This document shows, one piece after another, positions 14,461 through 21,964 of a stretch of DNA of 28,542 nt. Source of the DNA: Lachnospiraceae bacterium UBA3732 (GTDB taxonomy: Bacteria > Bacillota > Clostridia > Lachnospirales > Lachnospiraceae); assembly GCA_002372545.1 (NCBI GenBank), contig DFHD01000037.1, positions 1 through 28,542 of the forward strand, read 5' to 3'. Position numbers and translations under genes: made by a program. Numbering within the stretch: position 1 is the stretch's first letter; each line of letters opens with the position of its first letter. The notes beneath the pieces were generated by a model, which saw only the letters and a list, made by a program, of their open reading frames with translations, had not been told where the DNA came from and made no database searches.

Positions 14461-16400
14461 TCCGCCCTCTCCTTTATCAGTCCGATATGATAGCACTCCA
14501 ATAGTTCCTCCAGATCAAAGATCTGCTTTCTGATCATTTCTCCCTTGTCCGTATCCTTCACCAGAAGCCGGTGCTTCATGGTCTCCGTCACCACCATCTC
14601 CGGTGTATTGTCGCCGTTCTTTTCAAACGCCTTATGCTCAGCCAGCGCCAGATGGTGGGAGTTGAAGATAAGTGTATAACCGGCGATCCCGGTCTTCTCA
14701 TGATAAGCCTTCGAAAGCCCGCCGTCGATGACGTACAGCTTGCCGCCTGCCTTCACCGGCTTTTCTCCCCGGGAAACCTTCACCGGTACATGACCGTTGA
14801 TGATATGCGCCGTCTCCGGTTCCAGCTCGAACTCGCGGAAGATCCGGTCGCAGAATTCCGCCCGGTTTGAAAATTCATAGTAGGGATTATAGTTCTCCTT
14901 TGCCATCGCTTTGTCGGAAAGGAAAAGCCCCTCAAAGGTGGCCATCCGGTCCTTTCCGAAAAGCGGCGAAACCGGTCCGGCCCACATATACCACATCATA
15001 TCCACCGCTTCCCGTTTCTTTTCCGGTTCATCCTCTTCGTCCAGGAAGTATGCGTCTATGATCTTTTCCTGAAAATAATCCATCAGGCTCTTGCCCGATC
15101 GAAGGCCCTCCCTGGTGCGGATCACCAAAAATCCGCCCTTTTCATCCATGGGGATACAGCCATGAAACAAAAGATTATTATTGCAGCATTTATAGAGACT
15201 CCCGTGGGAATATAGGAAACGGATATGCTTCTGCAGACGGGAGCTGTGCAAGAAGGAATACCGGAGAGACTCCACCAGCTCTTCCTCCTCCGCTGTCAGC
15301 CTGTAGGGGTCCAGCGGATCCACTGTGGGAAAATGCGTATCCCGCATGGCATAATCCTTTTCACCGATCCGTACTGTTCCCTTTTCCCTGTCGATCTTAT
15401 CCAAGAGCAGCCGGTCATCCATCTCGTATTCCGGATGTCTTTTGATCAGCTGCCCCGTCAGCTTCAGCTCGATCACGGAAATAGCCTTGCACATCTTTGC
15501 TGCATGAACAGGATCCACGGAATCATACTTATTGGTATCGAGAAGATGGGGCTTAAAGCATTCGCAGGGATCATCCCGGTAGACCGCATCCGCAAACATG
15601 GAGAGCGGCCGGAGGTTGATGCCGTAGCCATCCTCCAATACGTCAAAGGAATTATACTTTGTGGCAATGCGGAGAACGGTAGCGATACATGCCGTATTCC
15701 CTGCCGCGGCTCCCATCCAGCTGACATCATGGTTTCCCCACTCGATATCCACTTCCTGAAATCCGATCAGCTCATCCATGACATAATCCGCCCGGGGGCC
15801 TCTGTCATAAATATCTCCGATGATATGCAGCGTATCGATGAGCAGGCTCTGGATCAGCTCGGAAAGTGCCACGATAAAGTCATCCACCACCCCGACAGCC
15901 GTAACGGCACGCAGGATCTCCTGATAATACAGCTTCTTATCCGGAACCGTTTCATCCGTATGGATCAGCTCATCAATGGCATATCCGAATTCCTCCGGCA
16001 GCTTCTTTCTGACCTTTGACCGGGTATACTTGGATGCCACCTCCCGGCAGACCGCGATCAGCCGGTGGATCGTCTCTCTGTACCATTCCTCCGGCTTTCC
16101 GCCCGAACGGCGGATCTCCGTCAGCTTCTCCCGCGGATAATAGATCAGATTGGCCAGCTCCTGCTTATATTCCTCGCTGCAGGCCGCACCTGTGGTATCC
16201 TCGATCTTGGAACGCACCACGCCGGACGCGCTCCGGATCAGATGGATAAAGCTTTCGTACTCACCATGGATATCCGAGAAGAAATATTCATTTCCCTTCG
16301 GAAGAGACAGGATAGCCCTGAGGTTGATCATTTCCGCCGCACAGCTTCTGGCCGTTGGGAACTCATGACTGAGCAGTGTCAGATAATCCAGATCTCTCAT
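14457..16400 (-). CDS. fbp: Class III fructose-1,6-bisphosphatase
   Basis: 647 residues. This is the Firmicutes (B. subtilis Fbp) class, a manganese metallophosphatase unrelated to class I and II enzymes. Visible metal-site motifs are YFFSDIHGEYESF (Asp43, His45), IIGDIYDRGPRADYVMDELI and EVDIEWGNHDVSWMGAAAG, then INGHVPVKVSRGEKPVKA further on. It converts fructose-1,6-bisphosphate to fructose-6-phosphate. I chose ATG 16400, five bases behind GAGGAG; an ATG seven codons upstream overlaps that SD. The gene sits between ptsH and ptsI and overlaps ptsI, so it is part of the sugar-uptake transcription unit. A strong hairpin separates it from ptsH. Placement in a PTS operon gives an obvious route from FruK product to fructose-6-phosphate. 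Confidence 0.95.
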   Translation of the reverse strand: MRDLDYLTLLSHEFPTARSCAAEMINLRAILSLPKGNEYFFSDIHGEYESFIHLIRSASGVVRSKIEDTTGAACSEEYKQELANLIYYPREKLTEIRRSGGKPEEWYRETIHRLIAVCREVASKYTRSKVRKKLPEEFGYAIDELIHTDETVPDKKLYYQEILRAVTAVGVVDDFIVALSELIQSLLIDTLHIIGDIYDRGPRADYVMDELIGFQEVDIEWGNHDVSWMGAAAGNTACIATVLRIATKYNSFDVLEDGYGINLRPLSMFADAVYRDDPCECFKPHLLDTNKYDSVDPVHAAKMCKAISVIELKLTGQLIKRHPEYEMDDRLLLDKIDREKGTVRIGEKDYAMRDTHFPTVDPLDPYRLTAEEEELVESLRYSFLHSSRLQKHIRFLYSHGSLYKCCNNNLLFHGCIPMDEKGGFLVIRTREGLRSGKSLMDYFQEKIIDAYFLDEEDEPEKKREAVDMMWYMWAGPVSPLFGKDRMATFEGLFLSDKAMAKENYNPYYEFSNRAEFCDRIFREFELEPETAHIINGHVPVKVSRGEKPVKAGGKLYVIDGGLSKAYHEKTGIAGYTLIFNSHHLALAEHKAFEKNGDNTPEMVVTETMKHRLLVKDTDKGEMIRKQIFDLEELLECYHIGLIKERAE

Positions 16401-16445
16401 GTTCTCTCCTCTCTTCTTCATTTTCCGTTTTTTTCTTCAACAGAT

Positions 16446-16501
16446 CAAAACAGGCAGAATCGGCCGGGCTGCGCTGGGCAGCCCAACTTTCATCTGCCTG
16501 T
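16446..16501 (-). terminator. Strong hairpin with T tract between ptsH and fbp
   Basis: An outer 9-base-pair stem (16450-16458 with 16493-16501, ACAGGCAGA and its complement) encloses an inner 6-base-pair stem (GGGCTG at 16466-16471 with CAGCCC at 16479-16484). On the minus strand it is followed by TTTTGATC. It begins 10 bases after the ptsH stop. No promoter is evident between it and fbp, so it probably acts as a partial terminator that lowers expression of fbp-ptsI relative to fruA-ptsH, or as an mRNA-stabilising structure. Confidence 0.6.
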
Positions 16502-16510
16502 AAGATCATT

Positions 16511-16768
16511 TTAGAGATTTGCCTCAACGAAGCTCTTTACTGCTTCCATTTCCTCAGCCTCATCCGGGCCGTCAAACATAAAGGTCACGGTATCGCCCTG
16601 CTTTGCGCCCAGGCTCATCACGCCCATAACACCCTTGAACGGCACAGTCCTGTCGCCCTTCTTTACCGATACGGCACTCTGATAGGTCTTGGTCATCTTG
16701 AACAGATCCGTTGCCGGTCTTGCGTGAATGCCGTGCTCATCCTTAAGTGTGTAATCAAACTGTACCAT
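16511..16768 (-). CDS. ptsH: Phosphocarrier protein HPr lacking Ser46
   Basis: 85 residues, normal HPr length. The phosphorylated histidine is His15 in GIHARPATDLF, accepting phosphate from enzyme I and passing it to the EIIA domain. The regulatory region normally reads KSIMGVMSLG in Firmicutes, with Ser46 phosphorylated by HPr kinase. Here it is FKGVMGVMSLGAKQGD, with Gly46. Ser52 is the usual structural serine, not the regulatory one. The gene has a good SD (GAGGAGG) and lies 142 bases after fruA, close to enzyme I. Sugar transport should work, but HPr kinase control through position 46 cannot. A second HPr or Crh elsewhere in the genome could carry that role. Confidence 0.95.
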   Translation of the reverse strand: MVQFDYTLKDEHGIHARPATDLFKMTKTYQSAVSVKKGDRTVPFKGVMGVMSLGAKQGDTVTFMFDGPDEAEEMEAVKSFVEANL

Positions 16769-16910
16769 AATCCATGTACCTCCTCATTTTGTTTTGTTAT
16801 TCGTTTATTTCAAATTCACCTGTGATCATATTCATTTTTTTATCTGTCTTCTTCCTGTCCCGATCCGCTTTTCATTTTCTTTTCACTCCCGCGGACCGGA
16901 AAACACGATC

Positions 16911-18995
16911 CTACTCTTCCACGGTTCTCTTCAGCAGGCCAAGCATTACGCAGGTCACGATGCTGCCCACCAGCCATGCAACGATATAAAGCATGGGGTT
17001 GCCCACTGTAGCGAATACAAAGAGTCCACCGTGAGGAGCCATCAGTGTACACTTGAAGAGCGCTGCCAGGAAGCCGGCTACACCGGCACCTACCATCGTG
17101 CAGGGGATCACGTGAAGCGGATCTGCCGCTGCGAAGGGGATAGCGCCCTCAGTAATGAAGGATGCACCCATAACCAGGTTGGAAACCGCAGAGCCTCTCT
17201 CTGCCTTGGTAAACTTCTTGGGGAAAATCCAGCAGGCCAGTGCGATACCAACCGGAGGAACCATACCGCCGACCATGATAGCAGCCATGGCCACGTAGCA
17301 TGCCTCAACCTTGGGATCGGAGCTGGAAAGACCCTGTGCCAGATAATTGGATGCTGTTGCCAGCATACCTGTACCAAATACGTAAGCTGCCTTGTTGATC
17401 GGGCCGCCCATATCGATTGCCATCATTGCGCCCAGGATAAGACCCAGAACAGTGAGCATACCGGCGTCGGAAATTGCCGTCAGCATGTTGGAAAGGCCGG
17501 TGTTCGCCAGGCCGATCAGCGGGTTCAGGGCGAAGCACATGATCACACCCTCAAGGAAGATACCCACCAGCGGATAGATCAGTGTGGGCTTCAGGCCATC
17601 CAGTGCCGCCGGAAGCTTTGCACATATCTTTTGCAGGAACAGTACCAGGAAACCAGCCAGGAAACCGGCTGCGATACCGCCCAGGAAACCGGAAACCGTA
17701 TTACCGCCGTCCGGCTGCTGGAATGCAAACTTGGAAATAAACTTCGAGAAACCGGTCACTGCGCTGCCGTCCTTCATCACGCCGTCAGCGAAGGTGAAGC
17801 CGGCAAGTGCCGCATTACCATTTGAGGCCAGCATACCGCCGACAAAACCAACTGCCAGACCGGGACGATCCGCGATTGCATAGGCTATGTAGCCTGCCAG
17901 CACAGGAACCATAAGTCCCATAGCCAGTCCGCCGATATACTTCAGAAGCGCAGCCAGCGGAACAATGGAGCCGAAGTCTCCGCCGCCGGTCTTGCCATAT
18001 CCGGCAATGGTGTCGATCAGGAACGCGATAGCCGTCAGAATACCGCCGCCGATAACGAAGGGAAGCATGTGGGATACACCGTTCATCAGCCAGGTGTATA
18101 CCTTATGGCCTGCGCCGCCCTTGTCGGAGGAGGAAGAGGAAGCCTCTTCATTACCGCCGCCGGCATAAACCGGAGCGCTGCCATCCTTAACGATGCCCAT
18201 GATCTCGTCGGCCTTATTGATGCCGTCCGCTACCTTCCTCTGGATCAGCTTTTTGCCCTTGAACCGCTCCATGGGAACCTTGGCATCCGCTGTTACGACC
18301 ACGCAGTCAGCTGCAGCGATATCTGCATCCGTCAGCATATTCTTTGCTCCGGAGGAGCCTCTTGTTTCGATCTTGATATGTACGCCCGCCTTCTTCGCTG
18401 CCTTCTCCAGCCCCTCTGCAGCCATGTAGGTATGCGCGATACCCGTGGGGCAGGAAGTAACGGCTACGACACGGAGTCCGCCATCCATATTATCAGTGGG
18501 TTCCTCGCTCCCTGCCAGACTCTCGTCTACGGAAGCCCTCTCCTCATCTGCCTTATCAATGATCGACAGGAACTCATCTTCATTCTTTGCATTGATCAGG
18601 TTGTTCCGGAAATCCTCGTCCATCAGCATCATGGACAGCTTGGATAATACATCCAGATGTACGTTGTCCTTGGTATCCGGAGCCGCGATCAGGAACAGGA
18701 TGTTCACAGGCTCATCATCCAGCGCCTCATATTCCACTCCATCCTTAATGACCATGGCAGCCAGTCCCGGCTTACTTACGCAATCGCCCTTTCCATGGGG
18801 AATGGCGATCCCCTCTCCTACACCGGTTGTACTTTCTTCTTCTCTGGCGTATACCAGCTTCCGGTATGCCTCCTTGTCCTTCAGTCTGCCGCTGGCAGCC
18901 ATCAGGTCAACAGCCATATCCAGAGTTTCCTTTTTGGATTTGGGAGCAGCTTTCAGGCTTATACTCTTTTTATCCAGAAGATCTGTTATCCGCAT
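16911..18995 (-). CDS. fruA: Fructose PTS transporter EIIABC
   Basis: 694 residues in the order A-B-C. EIIA (about 1-150) has GEGIAIPHGKGD with phospho-His67. A short acidic linker leads to EIIB (about 174-272), with VVAVTSCPTGIAHTYMAAEGL and phospho-Cys182. A Ser-rich linker (about 286-296) precedes the EIIC membrane domain (about 300-690), with VIGGGILTAIAF, GGPINKAAYVFG and SFITEGAIPFAAADP. This arrangement is the classical fructose permease, which makes fructose-1-phosphate during uptake. ATG 18995 is preceded by AGGAGGACGGGTC. It lies 112 bases after fruK and 142 bases before ptsH. All three phosphorylation or binding modules look intact. Confidence 0.95.
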   Translation of the reverse strand: MRITDLLDKKSISLKAAPKSKKETLDMAVDLMAASGRLKDKEAYRKLVYAREEESTTGVGEGIAIPHGKGDCVSKPGLAAMVIKDGVEYEALDDEPVNILFLIAAPDTKDNVHLDVLSKLSMMLMDEDFRNNLINAKNEDEFLSIIDKADEERASVDESLAGSEEPTDNMDGGLRVVAVTSCPTGIAHTYMAAEGLEKAAKKAGVHIKIETRGSSGAKNMLTDADIAAADCVVVTADAKVPMERFKGKKLIQRKVADGINKADEIMGIVKDGSAPVYAGGGNEEASSSSSDKGGAGHKVYTWLMNGVSHMLPFVIGGGILTAIAFLIDTIAGYGKTGGGDFGSIVPLAALLKYIGGLAMGLMVPVLAGYIAYAIADRPGLAVGFVGGMLASNGNAALAGFTFADGVMKDGSAVTGFSKFISKFAFQQPDGGNTVSGFLGGIAAGFLAGFLVLFLQKICAKLPAALDGLKPTLIYPLVGIFLEGVIMCFALNPLIGLANTGLSNMLTAISDAGMLTVLGLILGAMMAIDMGGPINKAAYVFGTGMLATASNYLAQGLSSSDPKVEACYVAMAAIMVGGMVPPVGIALACWIFPKKFTKAERGSAVSNLVMGASFITEGAIPFAAADPLHVIPCTMVGAGVAGFLAALFKCTLMAPHGGLFVFATVGNPMLYIVAWLVGSIVTCVMLGLLKRTVEE

Positions 18996-19107
18996 GACCC
19001 GTCCTCCTTCTTTTTTATTCTGACCCGTAACCCGGTCAGCCGGTTTTTCTTTTTTGATCCGTTTTCACAAGCATTCAGCAGTGTCGTTCAGTATAATCCG
19101 GTTCTAT

Positions 19108-20016
19108 TCAGCCTGCAACCTGCCTGTAAACCGCCTCAACCTCATCGCCGGTTGCCAGATAATCCGCAAAGGCCGTTGCCGAACCTGCTGCAATGCCCCG
19201 ATAGAAGGCCTCCATCAGGTCCCCGGTCTTCAGATATCCTGCCACAAAGCCGGCCACCATACTGTCGCCCGCACCTACGCCGTTTACCAGCGTTCCCTTT
19301 GGTGCTTCCCGAAGGGATGTTCTGCCATCCGATGCAACAAACACAGCACCCTCGCCTGCCATGGAGATGATCACATTTTCCGCTCCCATTTCCTGCAGCT
19401 TCCTTGCGTAAGGCACAACGCTTTCTCTTGTCGCAAGCTCTGCCCCGAAGATCTCACCCAGCTCATGATTATTGGGTTTGACCAGGAAGGGCTTATACTT
19501 CAGCACATTGACCAAAAGGTCTCTCGTCGCATCCACGCAGATGCGGATCCCTTTGCCTTCCAGCCTGGCCATAATGTCGCTGTACATGGAATCCGGAAGA
19601 CTTCCGGGAATACTGCCCGCCAGTACCAGCGTATCTCCGGCAGAGATCCTGTCCAGCTTCTCATACAGTGCATCCACATGCTCCTGTCGGATAGCCGGTC
19701 CCATGCCGTTGATCTCGGTTCCGTCAATGGATTTCAGCTTCAGATTGATCCGGGAGCATCCCTCCGGGATCCGGATTTCTTCTGCCCTGATACCTGTTTC
19801 CACGATCTTGCGGGTTATTTCATCCCCCACAAAACCGGCCGCATAGTAAATTGCCGCATTCTCGATGCCCAGGTTCCGCAGCATCACCGATACATTGATT
19901 CCTTTTCCACCGGGATAAAGCTGTTCCGATGTGGTACGGTTTGTCAGTCCTAACCGAAAATCATCCACAGTCACCACATAATCCAGCGAAGGGTTGAATG
20001 TGACGGTATAGACCAT
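19108..20016 (-). CDS. fruK: 1-phosphofructokinase
   Basis: 302 residues, PfkB family. The substrate-binding signature is YPGGKGINVSVMLRNLG (34-50). The C-terminal signature VNGVGAGDSMVAGFVAGYL holds the catalytic base Asp251. It phosphorylates fructose-1-phosphate to fructose-1,6-bisphosphate. Start 20016 is preceded by a near-perfect AAAGGAGGTGATCCT; an ATG ten codons upstream overlaps this SD and is rejected. As first gene of the fru/pts run, just behind the promoter at 20047-20075, it probably sets the start of the operon. PfkB relatives include tagatose-6-phosphate kinase, but the neighbouring fruA makes FruK the best call. Confidence 0.93.
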   Translation of the reverse strand: MVYTVTFNPSLDYVVTVDDFRLGLTNRTTSEQLYPGGKGINVSVMLRNLGIENAAIYYAAGFVGDEITRKIVETGIRAEEIRIPEGCSRINLKLKSIDGTEINGMGPAIRQEHVDALYEKLDRISAGDTLVLAGSIPGSLPDSMYSDIMARLEGKGIRICVDATRDLLVNVLKYKPFLVKPNNHELGEIFGAELATRESVVPYARKLQEMGAENVIISMAGEGAVFVASDGRTSLREAPKGTLVNGVGAGDSMVAGFVAGYLKTGDLMEAFYRGIAAGSATAFADYLATGDEVEAVYRQVAG

Positions 20017-20046
20017 AGGATCACCTCCTTTCACCTCTCTTATCAC

Positions 20047-20075
20047 AGTATACAGTCAAACTCGGTCAGTTTCAA
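20047..20075 (-). promoter_or_regulatory. Promoter of the fruK operon with operator-like spacer
   Basis: On the minus strand TTGAAA (20075-20070) is followed after 17 bases by TATACT (20052-20047), with start near 20040. The spacer holds two TGAC words on the transcribed strand, 10 bases apart. A related arrangement of CTGACCG and TTTGACTG recurs in the opposite orientation at 20183-20197. These are plausible FruR sites. Further upstream GTGCA-ATA-TGCAC (20110-20122) is a short palindrome. Confidence 0.6.
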
Positions 20076-20198
20076 TCACAATAACAGCCAAAATATTTCA
20101 GAATTTATTGTGCAATATGCACAGATAATTCCATAAATCAGCTTTCACTCCTTCAAAAATATACAATTTAAGAAATTAATGTCTGACCGTTTGACTGA

Positions 20199-20232
20199 AT
20201 CGAGTAGGGAGGATTTAATCCCCCTACTCGAT
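20199..20232. repeat. 34-bp bulged inverted repeat
   Basis: ATCGAGTAGGG-A-GGATT pairs with AATCCCCCTACTCGAT, giving a 16-base-pair stem with one bulged A and almost no loop. It lies directly left of the first copy of the 55-bp repeat. Without a T tract on either strand it is not a convincing terminator. Confidence 0.75.
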
Positions 20233-20234
20233 GA

Positions 20235-20289
20235 TGCGGGCTCGTCAAACAGGATACCACATAAATGTGTATCCTGATGACTCGCCTTC
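20235..20289. repeat. 55-bp direct repeat, copy 1
   Basis: Identical to 20319-20373 over 55 bases. It contains a hairpin: CAGGATA and TATCCTG enclose CACAT-AA-ATGTG, with one bulged C, and GTCA/TGAC may extend the stem outward. No coding signal is associated. Confidence 0.9.
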
Positions 20290-20318
20290 TCCATTTCGCA
20301 AGCAAGCTTGCTCAATGT

Positions 20319-20373
20319 TGCGGGCTCGTCAAACAGGATACCACATAAATGTGTATCCTGATGACTCGCCTTC
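20319..20373. repeat. 55-bp direct repeat, copy 2
   Basis: Second perfect copy, 84 bases downstream of the first, separated by 29 bases that include the palindrome AGCAAGCTTGCT. It ends just before the terminator of the ACP/BtrH-like unit. Confidence 0.9.
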
Positions 20374-20374
20374 G

Positions 20375-20414
20375 CACAAAAAAGATCCCTCCATTGGTCA
20401 ATGGAGGGATCTTT
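20375..20414 (-). terminator. Intrinsic terminator of the ACP/BtrH-like unit
   Basis: A perfect 16-base-pair stem (AAAGATCCCTCCATTG at 20381-20396 with its complement at 20399-20414) has a tiny loop. On the minus strand it is followed by a run of T residues. It ends the transcript about 60 bases after the 20477 stop codon. Confidence 0.88.
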
Positions 20415-20476
20415 ACTCATGATCACATATTTAGTTTTGCCTGGTTTTGATCGGGATACCGGTCAGTCCAAAATGG

Positions 20477-21535
20477 TCACGCCTTCTTTTCCAGACGCTC
20501 AACCACCTGATTCAGAACAGCCTCTTCCTTTTCTCTTGCAATATCGAAGTAAGTCTTAAACCGGACAGCCTGGCTTACATCATCATTTACGGAAATCTTG
20601 ATCAGCAGGTTTCTGGCAGAAAGGATGTTCTTCACAACCTCTTCATACTCGTCCAGGAGAGCCTGATCATAATCCATATAATCGTTGGCCATCAGATACT
20701 TGATGCGGTCATACATCAGCACCTTATGATCATACATCACATGCAGAGCGCGGATATCGTAGTCCGGCTCCTCGGAAGCCATCTGCTTATTGATCCGGTC
20801 AAGGACCTTATCATATACCTTAAGGCCGAATACCGTATCATCAAAGCGGTTCCGCATCATACGGAAATGATCCTTGGTATCCTCAGAATTCAGATATTCC
20901 CTGATCGTGCGGCAGATCAGCACAGTATCCACATCATAGTATGTGGTATCCGTATTCTTCATGATGACATAGAGGCCGCGCGTGCCCTTATAATCATCCT
21001 TGAACATATGATCGTCTGCAGCAGTAATATCCTCGTAGCCTCTGCGAATATCGTCGAATGAAACCGTGCTGTGGGAATACTTGTCACGGAAGGTGAAGTC
21101 ACCTGTGTAGAAGTATTCCTTATCTTTGTTATAGCCATAGATGAACAGCTCGTGAGGGAACTTATAATCCACAGCGGCATCGCTGAGGATCTTTGCCTCG
21201 TCAAATACACCGTATACATAGCCGCCAAGATCAATGGTGCGGATGATGAAATCGATGATATCTCCGTTCATGTAGCTGGTGATCTGCTCCTTTGTCATCA
21301 AAGATGTGATGAGGTAGGGGCACTCCTTCAGAGAGCTGGATCCCGGCATCATGTCTGCCAGAAGCATTTCATCCCCGGTAAAGATTTCCTGAATATCATA
21401 GCAGCGAAGCTGAATATAATTGCTGAATATCCATTTTTTCGCATTCTCATCATCCGACAGAATGGAAAACAGCGTTGCATGCCACTGCCATGATGTGATC
21501 AGCGGTTTAGCAAGCGGTAAACGTATTTTTGACAT
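20477..21535 (-). CDS. BtrH-like (papain/C39-fold-like) partner of an acyl carrier protein
   Basis: 352 residues from ATG 21535, behind AAGGAGG with a 10-base gap; GTG 21541 is an alternative. No signal peptide or TM segment. The pattern SNYIQLRCYD (38-47), ECPYLIT (71-77), DLGGYVYGVFDE (102-113), FPHELFIYGYNKDKEYFYTGDF (126-147) and SFDDIRRGYEDI matches, from memory, a Firmicutes family related to the N-terminal domain of butirosin protein BtrH, an acyltransferase using an ACP-bound substrate. His128 and Asp146 fit the His/Asp of a cysteine-protease-like fold, but the place where a nucleophilic Cys is expected reads WQWHATLFSIL, so the nucleophile may be missing or be Cys45 or Cys72. The C-terminal third is helical (DYDIRALHVMYDHKVLMYDRI). 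The ACP gene is 15 bases upstream. Function unknown. Confidence 0.6.
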   Translation of the reverse strand: MSKIRLPLAKPLITSWQWHATLFSILSDDENAKKWIFSNYIQLRCYDIQEIFTGDEMLLADMMPGSSSLKECPYLITSLMTKEQITSYMNGDIIDFIIRTIDLGGYVYGVFDEAKILSDAAVDYKFPHELFIYGYNKDKEYFYTGDFTFRDKYSHSTVSFDDIRRGYEDITAADDHMFKDDYKGTRGLYVIMKNTDTTYYDVDTVLICRTIREYLNSEDTKDHFRMMRNRFDDTVFGLKVYDKVLDRINKQMASEEPDYDIRALHVMYDHKVLMYDRIKYLMANDYMDYDQALLDEYEEVVKNILSARNLLIKISVNDDVSQAVRFKTYFDIAREKEEAVLNQVVERLEKKA

Positions 21536-21550
21536 AACCACATACCCTCC

Positions 21551-21808
21551 TTAAGCGTCTTTCTTCTCCAATTTTTCCAGGATGGCGGCAGCCAGATCCC
21601 CAAATGTATCATAGCTGTCCAGATCCAGTTCATAATCCGTAAACTCTACATCAAAGCCCTCTTCGCAGGCCACGATCAGTCGGATGAGCGATACAGAATT
21701 GACACCGTACTCCTGCTTCATATCCACATCCAGCCGAACCTCTTCCAGGTCAGGCATTACATCCCCTATCAGGCTCTTCAGCTGTTCATTCACCTGTCCC
21801 TTATCCAT
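21551..21808 (-). CDS. Stand-alone acyl/peptidyl carrier protein
   Basis: 85 residues, normal ACP length. The phosphopantetheine site is GVNSVSLIRL with Ser38; the usual Asp before the serine is Asn37. Acidic helix II/III residues (EEGFDVEFTDYELDLDSYDTFGDLAAAI) fit the PP-binding fold. It is not next to fatty-acid synthesis genes, and the GVNSV motif differs from the typical DSL of housekeeping AcpP, so it is probably a specialised carrier. ATG 21808 has GAGGAGGG about 10 bases upstream and a TATAAT (21840-21835) without a clear -35. The BtrH-like protein follows 15 bases downstream, and a terminator ends the two-gene unit. It needs a phosphopantetheinyl transferase; an Sfp-type enzyme is encoded at 11304-12011. 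Confidence 0.88.
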   Translation of the reverse strand: MDKGQVNEQLKSLIGDVMPDLEEVRLDVDMKQEYGVNSVSLIRLIVACEEGFDVEFTDYELDLDSYDTFGDLAAAILEKLEKKDA

Positions 21809-21914
21809 ATCCAGAAAACCCTCCTCTCGGTTACATTATAATATACAGACAGCCGGCTAAAACCCCCTCCGGCTTATAGTAATATTGTATAGGATGAGGC
21901 ACCGAAAATCAAGT

Positions 21915-21951
21915 AAAAAAAACCTCCCCGCATAGTAACGGGAAGGTTTTT
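21915..21951 (-). terminator. Intrinsic terminator after rplA
   Basis: On the minus strand AAAACCTTCCCG pairs with CGGGGAGGTTTT (one G-U pair) around an 8-base loop and is followed by eight T residues. It lies about 14 bases after the rplA stop and ends the ribosomal transcript before any rplJ gene. Confidence 0.88.
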
Positions 21952-21964
21952 ATCAGATGCCAGA

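Noticed and set aside
12982..14490. 502-residue open frame on the plus strand
   Set aside because: It is exactly antisense to ptsI, which has all enzyme I motifs; composition is His/Leu/Arg-rich as expected of a shadow frame.
20235..20373. CRISPR-like array
   Set aside because: Only two copies, 55 bases long with a single 29-base gap, and no cas genes nearby.
20145..20426. Open frames on both strands across the 55-bp repeats, with duplicated peptides (for example ARQTGYHINVYPDDSPS on the plus strand)
   Set aside because: The repeats are 84 bases apart (multiple of three), so both frames repeat automatically. No ribosome site, the frames cross a perfect terminator hairpin, and the DNA symmetry is explained by hairpins.
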